Assembly (NCBI RefSeq): GCF_900111145.1 | Contig: NZ_FOIR01000004.1 | Location: 186,001 to 250,000 of the forward strand | Source: Roseivirga pacifica | GTDB taxonomy: Bacteria; Bacteroidota; Bacteroidia; Cytophagales; Cyclobacteriaceae | Direction of reading: 5' to 3' | Length of the DNA: 64,000 nt | Shown here: positions 17,325 through 26,254 of the stretch, piece after piece | How positions within the stretch are numbered: position 1 is the first letter of the stretch | How the letters are laid out: each line of letters begins with the position of its first letter | The notes under the pieces: generated by a model | The model's input: the letters and a program-made list of their open reading frames with translations, nothing else | Database searches by the model: none | Told to the model about the DNA's origin: nothing | Translations under genes and position numbers: made by a program

Positions 17325-17378
17325 ATGGAAGTGATGTGCATGATGCGCAGAAATGGCGATATGTGAAGTCATGAACAT
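17313..17378 (-). CDS. histidine-operon leader peptide
   Basis: A 21-codon frame starting ATG at 17378 (second ATG at 17372) and ending TGA at 17313. Seven of its 21 residues are histidine, six of them in the stretch AHHAHHFHH just before the stop, with one earlier His at position 6. It lies about 100 bases upstream of hisG on the same strand, is preceded by a good promoter and is followed by two stable hairpins. A His-codon run in this position is the hallmark of histidine-operon attenuation: low charged tRNA-His stalls the ribosome and changes the RNA fold. It is too short for usual ORF calling. Confidence 0.88.
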   Translation of the reverse strand: MFMTSHIAISAHHAHHFHHLS

Positions 17379-17384
17379 TGACTG

Positions 17385-17415
17385 CAAAGATAATGGAAGC
17401 GAACTAGCCTACAAG
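17385..17415 (-). promoter_or_regulatory. promoter of the histidine operon
   Basis: On the minus strand CTTG (17415-17412), exactly 19 bases, then TATCTTTG (17392-17385), a full match to the Bacteroidetes -7 consensus. The expected transcription start is about 5-6 bases beyond the box, at or next to the leader-peptide ATG at 17378, so the leader would be translated from a nearly leaderless message. Confidence 0.7.
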
Positions 17416-17463
17416 TATTATTTCTACAATCGTTCAATCGCCTCATTAATACCTATCTCTCTG

Positions 17464-17493
17464 TTTGGGTTTTCTGAAAAAATGATATTTTTG
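17464..17493 (+). promoter_or_regulatory. promoter of the DUF481 gene
   Basis: TTTG (17464-17467), 18 bases, TATTTTTG (17486-17493): both boxes match the Bacteroidetes consensus. The predicted start of transcription, near 17499, makes ATG 17517 a better translation start than ATG 17502. Confidence 0.65.
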
Positions 17494-17516
17494 ATTAGAA
17501 CATGAATATTATTGCC

Positions 17517-18566
17517 ATGAAACCTAATTACCTCAAATCACTTATTTTCTCGCTAGCATTACTCTGCTCCTACAATGCTGCTGCTCAAATAGACACTTTG
17601 GTTATGCCGGGCAACAACTTGATTGTGGGCGAAATAAAAGGAATGCAATATGGAGTAATCACGATCGAAACAGACTATTCTGATGATGATTTCACGATAG
17701 AATGGCTCGATGTAGTTGCCATAAGAACCCAAACCAGGTTTTTAATTTCGCTATCTAATGGTGAGCGCTTAAACGGAACGGTATCGTCTTACGGCTCGGA
17801 GCATGGTGTAAAAATCCATGAAAGTGATGGCACAGAACTGGCAGATGTTGCCTTAGAAGATATTGTGTTTTTAAATGGTGTAGAATCTGACTTTTGGGGA
17901 AGAATGAGTGCCTCCATCGACTTTGGCATTAACCTTACTAAGGCCAATAACTTTAAACAATATAATGCTAGGAGTAATGTGGGGTATCGGGCCGACCGAT
18001 GGAGTGCAGGTTTATCTTACGATTTATTAAGATCGAGCCAGGATGAGACCGACCCAATAAGAAGGCAGGAGTTTGGTTCCACATTTCAATACTATTTGGA
18101 ACAGAAATGGTACATCGCGGGAAACCTCAACTTACTTTCCAATACAGAACAAGCGCTAGACTTACGTAGATCATTAAAGTTTGGTGGTGGTAGAAGCATT
18201 ATAAAAAATAATAAAGCCGAATGGGGTGCCATAGTGGGGATAGCGTTTCTAAACGAGGAATTTGACAATAGCAGTTTAACAGAGCCTGTTGACCCTAACC
18301 CAAGAGCGAGTACGGAAGCATTCATTGGCACAAACGCCAACCTATTCGATACAGGAGATTTATCTTTAACTTCTTCTCTCTATATGTACCCAAGTTTAAC
18401 GGAGTCAGGGCGTTTTCGTACTGACTTTAGCCTAGATGTAAAGTACGATCTGCCACTTGATTTTTACATTAAAACCGGACTTACCTATAACTACGATAAT
18501 CAACCCGCTGAAGCTGGCAATGAATCGGATTATGTAATGTCCATAGGATTTGGTTGGGAGCTATAA
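17517..18566 (+). CDS. DUF481 outer-membrane protein
   Basis: A 349-residue protein from ATG 17517, with signal peptide MKPNYLKSLIFSLALLCSYNAAAQ. The N-terminal 110 residues hold short beta motifs (GEIKGMQYGVITIET, LSNGERLNGTVSS) like the LSm-like repeats often found before DUF481. From about residue 130 to the end it is a DUF481 (YdiY-like) beta-barrel with alternating strands, closing in VMSIGFGWEL. Its role is unknown. It is monocistronic, with a consensus promoter and a strong terminator, and is divergent from the his operon. Confidence 0.8.
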   Translation: MKPNYLKSLIFSLALLCSYNAAAQIDTLVMPGNNLIVGEIKGMQYGVITIETDYSDDDFTIEWLDVVAIRTQTRFLISLSNGERLNGTVSSYGSEHGVKIHESDGTELADVALEDIVFLNGVESDFWGRMSASIDFGINLTKANNFKQYNARSNVGYRADRWSAGLSYDLLRSSQDETDPIRRQEFGSTFQYYLEQKWYIAGNLNLLSNTEQALDLRRSLKFGGGRSIIKNNKAEWGAIVGIAFLNEEFDNSSLTEPVDPNPRASTEAFIGTNANLFDTGDLSLTSSLYMYPSLTESGRFRTDFSLDVKYDLPLDFYIKTGLTYNYDNQPAEAGNESDYVMSIGFGWEL

Positions 18567-18601
18567 AAAAGAAGGATGGCCGAAAGCCATCCTTCTTTTT
18601 T
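18565..18601. terminator. bidirectional terminator
   Basis: A 16-bp perfect stem (18565-18580 with 18586-18601) about the loop CGAAA, with A-run and T-run flanks on both sides. It serves the DUF481 gene and the convergent BNR-repeat gene, whose stop is at 18622. Confidence 0.9.
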
Positions 18602-18621
18602 TACAAATCAATCATCTTGAA

Positions 18622-21600
18622 TTAGAAGTCTTTTACCAAGACTAAATTCAGCCCTTCTACAAACTGCTGGTAGTCGTTCCAATCGTTGCTGAAGAAAGTA
18701 TTTAGTTGTGACTTAACCGGCTCCCAGTTTCTTACAAAGTTAGCATAAGCATACTCTGCAGCTTGCGAAACGGGCGTGTAACTACCGCCTACTTTTCCTC
18801 TTACATTTCTAAGCTGACTGGTAATCGGACTATCATCGCCACGGTTACCTTGTACTGGCTCTGAGTAGAATAGCTTTCTTAATTCAGCTAGTTTTTTCTT
18901 CACCTCCTTGGACTTTTCCTGAAGCGCTTCATTCTCTTCATCTAACTTCTGAACCTTCCCTACTATCTCCTGCGCTTCGTTAAGTCTATCAACCGCTTCG
19001 GTTACCTCATTGGTAAGCTCGTAGTACTTGGCAATAAACGCCTGTTTTTCTTGCAAAGCAGCAACATCCCAACCTTCTACTCGCTCGTCTCTCAAAAGAT
19101 TAATTGCCTGAGTTGAAGTCTGATCATTGTAAGTAAGCTTCACATTATAAGTACCCGGTAATGCATCATATCCACTTGGTGGAGTTACCTCGTTTCCGCT
19201 AGGCTGTCTAGAACCCGGACTTCTAATTCCATCCGTCTCAAATCCCCAATAAACTCTATTGAAACCTGCATCTGGCGTATAGTACCTGGTTCTAACCACT
19301 TTACCCGATTGGTCAGAAATCTCCATTTTCACTTTACCCTTTTTCTCTTTTACGTAGTAACTAATGGCTGCGCTGAATGGCTTGTTTTCTCCGAAGAACA
19401 TGCCATTACCCGTGCTTCTATAGCCCCAGTAAGGACCAACAATGGCATTGGTGGCATCAGGAATTTCGAACAAATGAACCGTCTGATCCTTCAGCTTTTT
19501 CATACCCATAGTAGTTGCTTCGCGAATAGGTCTAATGTCATCTAAAATCCAGATGGCTCTACCGAAAGTTCCGATGATCAAATCATGCTCTCTTGGATGA
19601 ATCGCTAAGTCCATTGTAGGAACCGTTGGGTATCCGTGTGTCCACTTTTCCCAAGTTTCACTACCGTCCATACTCACATACAAACCACCTTCAGTCCCTA
19701 AGAACATCAAGTTCGGCTCTATTGGGTCTTGAACAAAAGACAATGCAAAACCAAATACATCGCCCTCATTCACAATGCGCTTCCATGTTCTTCCGTAGTT
19801 AGTTGTTTGGTAAACATATGGCGACCAGTTATCTCTTCGGTGGTCATCGAAAACTACGAAGGCTGTCGCTTCATCGTAAGTACTTGCTTTAATTTGTTGT
19901 ACCCAAGTGGCCTCTGGTAAGCCCGGAAATTTACCTGCACTGTTTGCCCATGTTTTGCCGCCATCTCTTGTTAGTTGAACATTTCCATCGTCAGTACCAA
20001 CCCAAATCATACCTTCAGTTTTTGTGCTTGGCTCAATTACGGTGATGGTAGTGTGCATTTCTGCACCTGTATTATCATAATTCAGTCCACCAGTATTGAT
20101 CTGATCTTGTTTTTCAGGATTGTTGGTAGTTAGGTCTGGTGAAATGATTTCCCAGTTCAAACCATAATCGCTCGATTTGAAAAGGTATTGCGCACCGATG
20201 TAAACGGTCTTCTTATCGTGCGGATCCACATTTACCCCAGCATTCCAGTTCCACCTCAACTCCTCTCCTTCCGGATGCTCTGGCCTGATACCACGCATTT
20301 CTCCGGTTTTGCGATCGTAGCGTTGAATATTCGCTCCTTGGCTTAGTGAATATCCGTATCTAGAATTCTGCGGATCAGGCACTACATCAAATCCATCGCC
20401 ACCAACAATTCTTTCCCAATAGCTATTTCTAATTCCACCTTGCTTTAACAGTTGGCTTGGCCCTAACCAGGCACCGTTGTCTTGCATACCACCCATTACA
20501 TTATAAGGCGTTTCCATATCGTAATTCACATGGTAAAACTGACCAATCGGCAAGTTTTCCGAATACTGCCAGCTACCACCTCTATCGGTACTCATCACCA
20601 AACCACCATCGTTTCCGAGAATGATAAAGTTCGGATCGTCTGGATGAATGTAATAGGCGTGATTGTCTACGTGAACATATCCAGGGTTCACAAAGGTGTT
20701 GAAGCTCTTTCCACCATCTTCACTTGAAGTAACATAGGTATGAAGCGAGTAAACCCGGTTTTCATTCTTCGGATCAACATATATCTCAGCATAATAGAAC
20801 GGGCGGTTACCAATTCCTCTATCGCCTTTGTTTGAAACTCTATACCAGTCAACTCCGCCATTATCAGATCTGTAGATGGCATTCTCTTTAGACTCTACAT
20901 AAGCGTAAACTCTGTCGGGCATTGAAGGCGCTATGGCCAAACCAATTCTACCTAAATCACCTTTAGGCAAGCCATCTTCCGATGTCTTTCTGTCCCAAGT
21001 TTCGCCACCATCATGAGAAATGAATATTCCAGATTCAGGGCCTCCTGAATTGAAAAACCAAGGATATCTTCGGTGCTCCCACATAGCTGCAATCAGCTTG
21101 TTTGGATTACTTGGGTCCAAAACCAAATCGGCAGTTCCTACTCCAGGACCTCCGTAAAGCACCTTTTCCCAGGTTTTACCACCATCTGTAGTTTTAAATA
21201 CTCCGCGCTCCTCGTGCTCTCCCCATGGAGAACCGATAGCACCTACCCAAACAGTCTTAGGGTTGTTCGGGTGAACGATAACCCTGTGAATGTTACTCGT
21301 CTCTTCGAGCCCCATGTGTTGCCAAGTTCTTCCGGCATCTAAGCTTCGATACAAGCCGTAACCAGAGTTCAGCGAGTTTCTAGGGTTTCCTTCACCTGTC
21401 CCCACCCAGATTACACTTGGATTTGAAGGGTCGATGGCCAGCGCTCCAATAGAAGCGACTTCCTGATCATCGAAAATAGGCTCCCACTCTGTACCAGCAC
21501 TGGTCGATTTCCATACCCCACCAGAAGCTGTTCCTATATAAATTACATTCTTATTGTGCCTTACCACATCTATTGCGGTAACGCGACCAGACATACCAGC

Positions 21601-21714
21601 TGGGCCAATAGACCGCGGTTTCATAGCCTCGAACATTGAAAGGTCGGTTTGCGCCTGAATACCGACACAAAGTACCAGCAACAGTGCAAAGAGACTGTAC
21701 TTAAATAATTTCAT
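18622..21714 (-). CDS. secreted BNR/Asp-box beta-propeller protein (sialidase/VPS10-like fold)
   Basis: A 1030-residue exported protein. The start is set at 21714 because MKLFKYSLFALLLVLCVGIQAQ is a clean signal peptide; the longer frame to 21753 adds a non-signal tail. About eleven Asp-box-like motifs of the form S/T-x-D-x-G-x-x-W (SLDAGRTWQH, TTDGGKTWEK, SHDGGETWDR, TRDGGKTWAN and others) run from about residue 70 to 720, predicting one or two beta-propellers. A beta-sandwich region and a coiled coil (about 890-945) follow. Pipelines often name these glycosyl hydrolases; I see no sialidase catalytic arginine triad and would not assert enzyme activity. Confidence 0.75.
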   Translation of the reverse strand: MKLFKYSLFALLLVLCVGIQAQTDLSMFEAMKPRSIGPAGMSGRVTAIDVVRHNKNVIYIGTASGGVWKSTSAGTEWEPIFDDQEVASIGALAIDPSNPSVIWVGTGEGNPRNSLNSGYGLYRSLDAGRTWQHMGLEETSNIHRVIVHPNNPKTVWVGAIGSPWGEHEERGVFKTTDGGKTWEKVLYGGPGVGTADLVLDPSNPNKLIAAMWEHRRYPWFFNSGGPESGIFISHDGGETWDRKTSEDGLPKGDLGRIGLAIAPSMPDRVYAYVESKENAIYRSDNGGVDWYRVSNKGDRGIGNRPFYYAEIYVDPKNENRVYSLHTYVTSSEDGGKSFNTFVNPGYVHVDNHAYYIHPDDPNFIILGNDGGLVMSTDRGGSWQYSENLPIGQFYHVNYDMETPYNVMGGMQDNGAWLGPSQLLKQGGIRNSYWERIVGGDGFDVVPDPQNSRYGYSLSQGANIQRYDRKTGEMRGIRPEHPEGEELRWNWNAGVNVDPHDKKTVYIGAQYLFKSSDYGLNWEIISPDLTTNNPEKQDQINTGGLNYDNTGAEMHTTITVIEPSTKTEGMIWVGTDDGNVQLTRDGGKTWANSAGKFPGLPEATWVQQIKASTYDEATAFVVFDDHRRDNWSPYVYQTTNYGRTWKRIVNEGDVFGFALSFVQDPIEPNLMFLGTEGGLYVSMDGSETWEKWTHGYPTVPTMDLAIHPREHDLIIGTFGRAIWILDDIRPIREATTMGMKKLKDQTVHLFEIPDATNAIVGPYWGYRSTGNGMFFGENKPFSAAISYYVKEKKGKVKMEISDQSGKVVRTRYYTPDAGFNRVYWGFETDGIRSPGSRQPSGNEVTPPSGYDALPGTYNVKLTYNDQTSTQAINLLRDERVEGWDVAALQEKQAFIAKYYELTNEVTEAVDRLNEAQEIVGKVQKLDEENEALQEKSKEVKKKLAELRKLFYSEPVQGNRGDDSPITSQLRNVRGKVGGSYTPVSQAAEYAYANFVRNWEPVKSQLNTFFSNDWNDYQQFVEGLNLVLVKDF

Positions 21715-21882
21715 TGATAGAGATTTTCGTGTTTGCGCCAATATACTGCTCATAAACAGGCTTATGGAATAGAATTCTATTAGCGGTTATACCCATCACC
21801 TTTCATGTAATTTAGATTACTGGTTAACAGGTGTTTACCAAATTTCTTAACTTAATACCACCATTAACCAAGCCCTAAAACC

Positions 21883-22770
21883 ATGAAAAAACTTAAGAAA
21901 GAAGAAATCTCCCAAGAGGTTTACGACCTATATGATGACTACGCACACAACAAAATAGACAGGCGAAACTTTCTGGAAAAGCTGTCCATTTATGCGGTCG
22001 GTGGCATCACGGTATCTTCGCTTATGAGCACAATGCTACCAGACTATGAAACCACAAGAACCATAAAAGCAGATGACGAAAGACTAAGCTCAGAGTACAT
22101 TACTTACAATTCACCTAAAGGAGGTGGAGAAATAAAAGGCCTCTTTTCTGTGCCAGAAGGAAAAGATGGAAAACTGCCCGCTATAGTTGTAGTGCACGAA
22201 AACCGTGGCTTGAACCCATACATTGAAGATGTGGGCCGAAGATGTGCAGTTGCCGGATTTATGAGTCTGGCACCCGATGCTCTAACACCGCTTGGCGGTT
22301 ACCCTGGCAATGACGATGAAGGACGAACTATGCAGCGCAAGCGCGACAGAAATGAAATGCTTGAAGACTTTATAGCTGCCTTTGAATACCTTAAAAACCA
22401 CCCAAGATCGAATGGCAAAGTAGGCGTTGTTGGTTTTTGCTTTGGTGGGTGGATCTCGAACATGATGGCCGTGAACCTACCTAGCTTAGCTGCTTCAGTG
22501 CCGTTTTATGGTGGCCAACCAAGCGAAGAGGAAACAGCTAAAATAAAAGCACCCCTAATGCTGCAATATGCAGGGCTAGACACCCGAGTAAATGCTGGGT
22601 GGCCCGATTATGAAGCTGCACTAAAAAAGCACGGCAAAGCTTATGAAGCCTTTATTTACCCCGATGTAAACCATGGCTTTCATAACAACACTACACCTCG
22701 CTATGATGATGCCGCTGCAACCTTGGCCTGGGAACGCACGATTGGCTTTTTTGAAAAGCACTTGTCTTAA
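21883..22770 (+). CDS. dienelactone hydrolase family protein with Tat-like signal
   Basis: A 295-residue alpha/beta hydrolase. The nucleophile is the cysteine of VGFCFGG (about residue 187), as in carboxymethylenebutenolidase; the aspartate in YAGLDTRV and the histidine in YPDVNHGF complete the triad. Residues 26-42 ([17 protein letters not shown]) resemble a twin-arginine signal, with RR at 27-28 preceding a hydrophobic stretch, so it may be exported folded. The N-terminal 25 residues are a charged extension. The natural substrate is unknown; no aromatic-degradation genes are nearby. Confidence 0.82.
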   Translation: MKKLKKEEISQEVYDLYDDYAHNKIDRRNFLEKLSIYAVGGITVSSLMSTMLPDYETTRTIKADDERLSSEYITYNSPKGGGEIKGLFSVPEGKDGKLPAIVVVHENRGLNPYIEDVGRRCAVAGFMSLAPDALTPLGGYPGNDDEGRTMQRKRDRNEMLEDFIAAFEYLKNHPRSNGKVGVVGFCFGGWISNMMAVNLPSLAASVPFYGGQPSEEETAKIKAPLMLQYAGLDTRVNAGWPDYEAALKKHGKAYEAFIYPDVNHGFHNNTTPRYDDAAATLAWERTIGFFEKHLS

Positions 22771-22798
22771 CGGAAGTAAAGGTCTAAGTAAAATTTAG

Positions 22799-23749
22799 CT
22801 ATTGTTTAATAAAACCCGAAACAGCATTTGCATAGGTTTCGGGTGAATCTATAAAGGGGAAATGCCCTGACTTTGATATCACTTCTAACGTTGCGTTAGG
22901 AAAAGCCTCGGCAAACCTGCCTGCATGGCCGCCAACTGCAGGCTCCTTTTCTCCATAAATTATTAATGTTGGGGTTTTTACAGCTGTCAGGGCTTGGTAT
23001 AAATTGTAAGAAGCCAAATCGGGACTTAGCAAACCAAAGGTTTGGCTTCTTATCATAAAGTTCTCAGGAATAAAAATTTCTAGCTTAGACAAGTTGGCTG
23101 TATCATACATTTGCCCACGAAAAGAGAGCATCATCATTTCTTTGATATAACGAGCGGGGTTCTCCTGTCTCAGCAGCCCAGAGCTCACCAAAGCATTCAG
23201 TCGCTGCTGATCTTTTGGGCTTGTCATTTGCGCCACAGCAGCATTGTCGGCTTGCCAATCGGCAACGCTTGGTGCCATACTGTTAGATAATATGAGATGA
23301 CTGAGCTGTTCATCGTACTTAATCGCATATTTCATTGCCACCAAACCACCCCAAGAGTGCCCCAACAAATTAACCTTGCCCAAGCCCATTTGCTTTCTGA
23401 TTACCTCAATATCATCGGCAAATCCATCGAGTGTCATGGTTGTGGTGTCTACTGCCAAAGAAGACCTACCGCACACTCGTTGATCGTAAAATATTAGTTG
23501 GTATGTTCTGGCTAAATCGTCTAGGTGGGGAATGAAATAAGTGTGATCTAAAACCGGCCCACCGTGTACAACAATAATTGGCTCGCGCTGAGAAACATCC
23601 TCACCTTCATGGCCAATGGCATACTCCTTTACATAAACAGCAGAACCAGAAACCTCAACCTCCCAGCCTTCTTCAAAAAGCACTTCTTTCTCTTGGCACG
23701 AAAAGGCCAAAAGGCAAACAAGTAAGCAATATATGAGCCTATTAACCAC
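22799..23749 (-). CDS. alpha/beta hydrolase lipoprotein (prolyl-iminopeptidase-like)
   Basis: A 316-residue hydrolase with a lipoprotein signal (MVNRLIYCLLVCLLAFSC, C18). It has an HGGP oxyanion motif typical of the prolyl iminopeptidase branch, FYDQRVCGRSS, the nucleophile elbow GHSWGG and a C-terminal KSGHFPF histidine. It may be a periplasmic or surface peptidase or esterase. It begins with GTG at 23749, overlapping the SUI1 gene by eight bases, so the two are probably co-transcribed. Confidence 0.78.
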   Translation of the reverse strand: MVNRLIYCLLVCLLAFSCQEKEVLFEEGWEVEVSGSAVYVKEYAIGHEGEDVSQREPIIVVHGGPVLDHTYFIPHLDDLARTYQLIFYDQRVCGRSSLAVDTTTMTLDGFADDIEVIRKQMGLGKVNLLGHSWGGLVAMKYAIKYDEQLSHLILSNSMAPSVADWQADNAAVAQMTSPKDQQRLNALVSSGLLRQENPARYIKEMMMLSFRGQMYDTANLSKLEIFIPENFMIRSQTFGLLSPDLASYNLYQALTAVKTPTLIIYGEKEPAVGGHAGRFAEAFPNATLEVISKSGHFPFIDSPETYANAVSGFIKQ

Positions 23750-24092
23750 CTACCCTTTTGGCGTTGTATCCTTCGCTTTTCAGTAAATCGAGCACTTTGT
23801 CCCTGAAATCGCCTTGAATGAGAATTTCTCCATTTTTGGCAGAACCGCCCACGCCACACTTAGACTTCAGGAGCTTGCCCAAATCTTTCAGATCATCTTC
23901 GGTGCCTACAAAACCTTCAACTAAGGTAACTTGCTTACCTCCACGACTCTTTTTATCGAGCATCACCTTCAGGTTTTGCTCTCCAGCCGGCAAAGTCTCC
24001 TCCTCAAAATCATCGTAGTCGTAGTCAAAATCATCGCTGGTTGAATAAACCACTCCAATTCTGCCTTTATCCTTTTTGTTTTTTCTGCCCAT
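23742..24092 (-). CDS. SUI1/eIF1-like translation factor (YciH family)
   Basis: A 116-residue protein. An acidic N-terminal linker (DDFDYDYDDFEEE) precedes a SUI1 domain (about 38-115) with the KKSRGGKQVTLVEGF, KLLKSKCGVGGSAKNG and ILIQGDFRDKV motifs. The bacterial YciH-type relatives of eIF1 bind the small ribosomal subunit and can affect start-site fidelity; the role in Bacteroidota is not settled. It is the first gene of a two-gene unit with the overlapping hydrolase. Confidence 0.88.
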   Translation of the reverse strand: MGRKNKKDKGRIGVVYSTSDDFDYDYDDFEEETLPAGEQNLKVMLDKKSRGGKQVTLVEGFVGTEDDLKDLGKLLKSKCGVGGSAKNGEILIQGDFRDKVLDLLKSEGYNAKRVGG

Positions 24093-24120
24093 AATTCAAA
24101 GGTAAATAATAGTGAACCTA

Positions 24121-24161
24121 AAATAAAAGCCACTCCCAAACAGATGAGTTCAGGAGTGGCT
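24121..24161 (-). terminator. intrinsic terminator after the universal stress gene
   Basis: On the minus strand AGCCACTCC pairs with GGAGTGGCT (24153-24161 and 24128-24136) across a 16-base loop, followed by TTTATTT. It lies 22 bases after the stop of the tandem Usp gene. Confidence 0.75.
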
Positions 24162-24182
24162 TCAATGTATTATAAGTCAACA

Positions 24183-25031
24183 TTACTTCTTCATAGAGAA
24201 TGTCCAAACTGGCACTTTAGAGTGGTTCACCAAATCTTCTGCAATACTACCGCTTAGCAGGTGCAGCAGTCCCGTTCTTCCGTGTGTACCAATCGCGATC
24301 ATACAATCGCCCAAGTCTTCAGCAAAATAAAGAATACCATCTTCCTCTGAAGCTTCATTATAAACATGCGTTTCGCAGTCCTTCAGGTCGTGCTTCTCTA
24401 AGTACTTCTGAAATTCTTCCCTCAACTGGCGCTCCGTATGGAAGTTATTTGGCGTATTTACTTTCACCAGATGCAACTTTACACCAAAGTTCTCTCTTGC
24501 CAGTTTTAGTCTTTCAACAATATCTGGCTGGTCTTCCATTAAGCTTGTTGCAAAAACAATATGCTTAACCTTATCAAGATCAACCTTGTCCTTAATGGTA
24601 ATCACAGGACACTTAGCATAACGAACTACCTTTTCAGTATTCGATCCAATAAGCACTTCTTCAACTCCTCCACTACCTTTGGTTCCCATTACCACTAGGT
24701 CCGCATCGTGGTTGGTTATTACATGTGCAATACTTTCGTAAGGGCTCCCAATTTCAACCATGGCTTCAATTTCCACTCCATCGGTATCGAGGTTCGACAG
24801 CGCATCATCCAAGTTCGATTTGGTCTGGTCGACTAGCTTTTTCACCAAGTAGGCTTCTTCACCGGTAGAATCTTCTAGCTCACCCATGGTATTAAAGGAA
24901 AACGAGCGCATTCCTTCAATCACATTGATAAGCAAAATTTTGGAACCGTTAATTTTGGCCACTTGCAAGGCCATGTCTAACGCATTGTCGGCTTGGGTTG
25001 AAAAGTCTGTTGGTACGAGTATGGTTTTCAT
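24183..25031 (-). CDS. tandem-domain universal stress protein
   Basis: A 282-residue protein made of two Usp domains (about 1-148 and 150-282). Both carry the ATP-binding pattern G-x2-G-x9-G-S: GTKGSGGVEEVLIGS in the first, GTHGRTGLLHLLSGS in the second. It starts MKTILVPTDFSTQADNALDMA, the classic Usp opening. Usp proteins respond to starvation, redox and respiratory stress. It sits just downstream of the cbb3 assembly operon on the same strand, 72 bases after the SafE-like gene, but has its own terminator. Confidence 0.9.
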   Translation of the reverse strand: MKTILVPTDFSTQADNALDMALQVAKINGSKILLINVIEGMRSFSFNTMGELEDSTGEEAYLVKKLVDQTKSNLDDALSNLDTDGVEIEAMVEIGSPYESIAHVITNHDADLVVMGTKGSGGVEEVLIGSNTEKVVRYAKCPVITIKDKVDLDKVKHIVFATSLMEDQPDIVERLKLARENFGVKLHLVKVNTPNNFHTERQLREEFQKYLEKHDLKDCETHVYNEASEEDGILYFAEDLGDCMIAIGTHGRTGLLHLLSGSIAEDLVNHSKVPVWTFSMKK

Positions 25032-25103
25032 ATGATTTAGGTTTTCGTTCTAAAGTGTGAATCGACAATAAGATAGTGAATTAGAACTAAGCATTGAACT
25101 GCT

Positions 25104-25811
25104 TTAGGGCGTTTGGCAAATAGATATTTCTTTTTCGCTGCCAAAGGCTGGGCTTACATATGGAATACCCAAACCAAGCCCACGCATAATCAACAACAAA
25201 GAAACCACCACCAAAAATCTTGGTGCCCATCGGTTAAGCAAACCACTTTTTAATCCTTTAATTCTGCTACCTAAAAATGCCGCGGCAATCATCATAGGGA
25301 AAGTACCGAGCCCAAATAGCATCATGTAAACGCCACTCCCCACAATGGTACCCATCGAAAGTGCCGCTACCAATGCCATGTATACCAAACCACAAGGCAA
25401 AAGCCCATTGAGCAGGCCAAGCATAAGGTTGGAACCCGCTGTATTGCCCCTTATTAAGGGCCCCATTTTGGGCCTTACCCAAGCAAACAACTTAGTGGCA
25501 GGGCCAAAGCTGATATTTAGTGGCACATGACCCTTTGAAAAAAGAAGAATGAGCAGCAAAACAGCACCCGCAATAATGGACATATACTGCTGCAAACCTG
25601 CCAGCGCAAATGTTTGCCCCAGCAAGCCAATAGTCACTCCTAACAATGCATAAGTTATACTTCTGCCAAAATTATATGCCAAGCGATTTGCCCACCACTT
25701 ACTTTGTTTGGCCTTATCTTGAGGCAGAGCCCATATGAGCGGTGCGCACATACCCAAGCAGTGCAAACTACCCAAAAGACCAAAAACAAAAGCGGTACCG
25801 AGCAAAACCAT
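25104..25811 (-). CDS. SafE/UreH-like membrane protein of the cbb3 operon
   Basis: A 235-residue inner-membrane protein with about six hydrophobic helices, of the sulfite-exporter TauE/SafE (UreH-like) superfamily. It opens FVFGLLGSLHCLGMCAPLIWALP, whose HCxGMC histidine/cysteine motif is typical of the branch found beside ccoGHS. A metal-handling role in oxidase maturation, possibly copper, is inferred from that motif and the context; sulfite export is not implied. Its ATG shares its last base with the fixH stop (TAATG), so translation is coupled. Confidence 0.8.
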   Translation of the reverse strand: MVLLGTAFVFGLLGSLHCLGMCAPLIWALPQDKAKQSKWWANRLAYNFGRSITYALLGVTIGLLGQTFALAGLQQYMSIIAGAVLLLILLFSKGHVPLNISFGPATKLFAWVRPKMGPLIRGNTAGSNLMLGLLNGLLPCGLVYMALVAALSMGTIVGSGVYMMLFGLGTFPMMIAAAFLGSRIKGLKSGLLNRWAPRFLVVVSLLLIMRGLGLGIPYVSPAFGSEKEISICQTP

Positions 25812-26251
25812 TATATCACAAACTTTATCTCTTTATAGTATTCTTTGGCACCATCATTAAACGAAAGTTGAAGGCTCCAAGCACCAATTAAAAACTTGGA
25901 AACATCTGTTGTAAATACATTGTCGTCATCAAAATTTAGTTCGAAGACCTTGTCGTGCTTTGCACCACTGGCACGAAAGAACACCACCTTACCTTCTTTA
26001 ATTGCACCTACTAATTCTTCTGAAAACTGAAGTTTGATTTGCTGTTCGGCCCGATTGAAAGAAAACTCAGGCTGCGCGGTTAAAGCCTCAAAATTTCTGA
26101 TGCGCGCAATTTGGTCGTCATACGCCAACTCTTGCTCATAGTAGTTGTCTGCAACCAAACTAAATTCTGTATTTACACTTACGTAAACCATTGTGGCAAT
26201 TACCCCCACAAACAAAATCATCGCTACAAGTATTCCTCTTCCCCAGTTCAT
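25811..26251 (-). CDS. ccoH: FixH/CcoH family cbb3 assembly protein
   Basis: A 146-residue protein with one N-terminal membrane anchor (GILVAMILFVGVIATMVYVSV, about 5-25) and a beta-rich periplasmic domain. The NYYEQELAYDDQI motif after the anchor (about 37-49) is typical of FixH. It helps assemble cbb3 oxidase, working with CcoI and CcoG. It lies three bases after ccoG and is translationally coupled to the SafE-like gene. Confidence 0.88.
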   Translation of the reverse strand: MNWGRGILVAMILFVGVIATMVYVSVNTEFSLVADNYYEQELAYDDQIARIRNFEALTAQPEFSFNRAEQQIKLQFSEELVGAIKEGKVVFFRASGAKHDKVFELNFDDDNVFTTDVSKFLIGAWSLQLSFNDGAKEYYKEIKFVI

Positions 26252-26254
26252 ACC

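Noticed and set aside
18622-21714. A sialidase
   Set aside because: The Asp-box repeats define a propeller fold only; the arginine triad and tyrosine nucleophile of sialidases are not evident.
25104-25811. A sulfite exporter acting in sulfur metabolism
   Set aside because: The gene is translationally coupled to fixH in a cbb3 operon and has an HCxGMC motif, so a metal or maturation role fits better.
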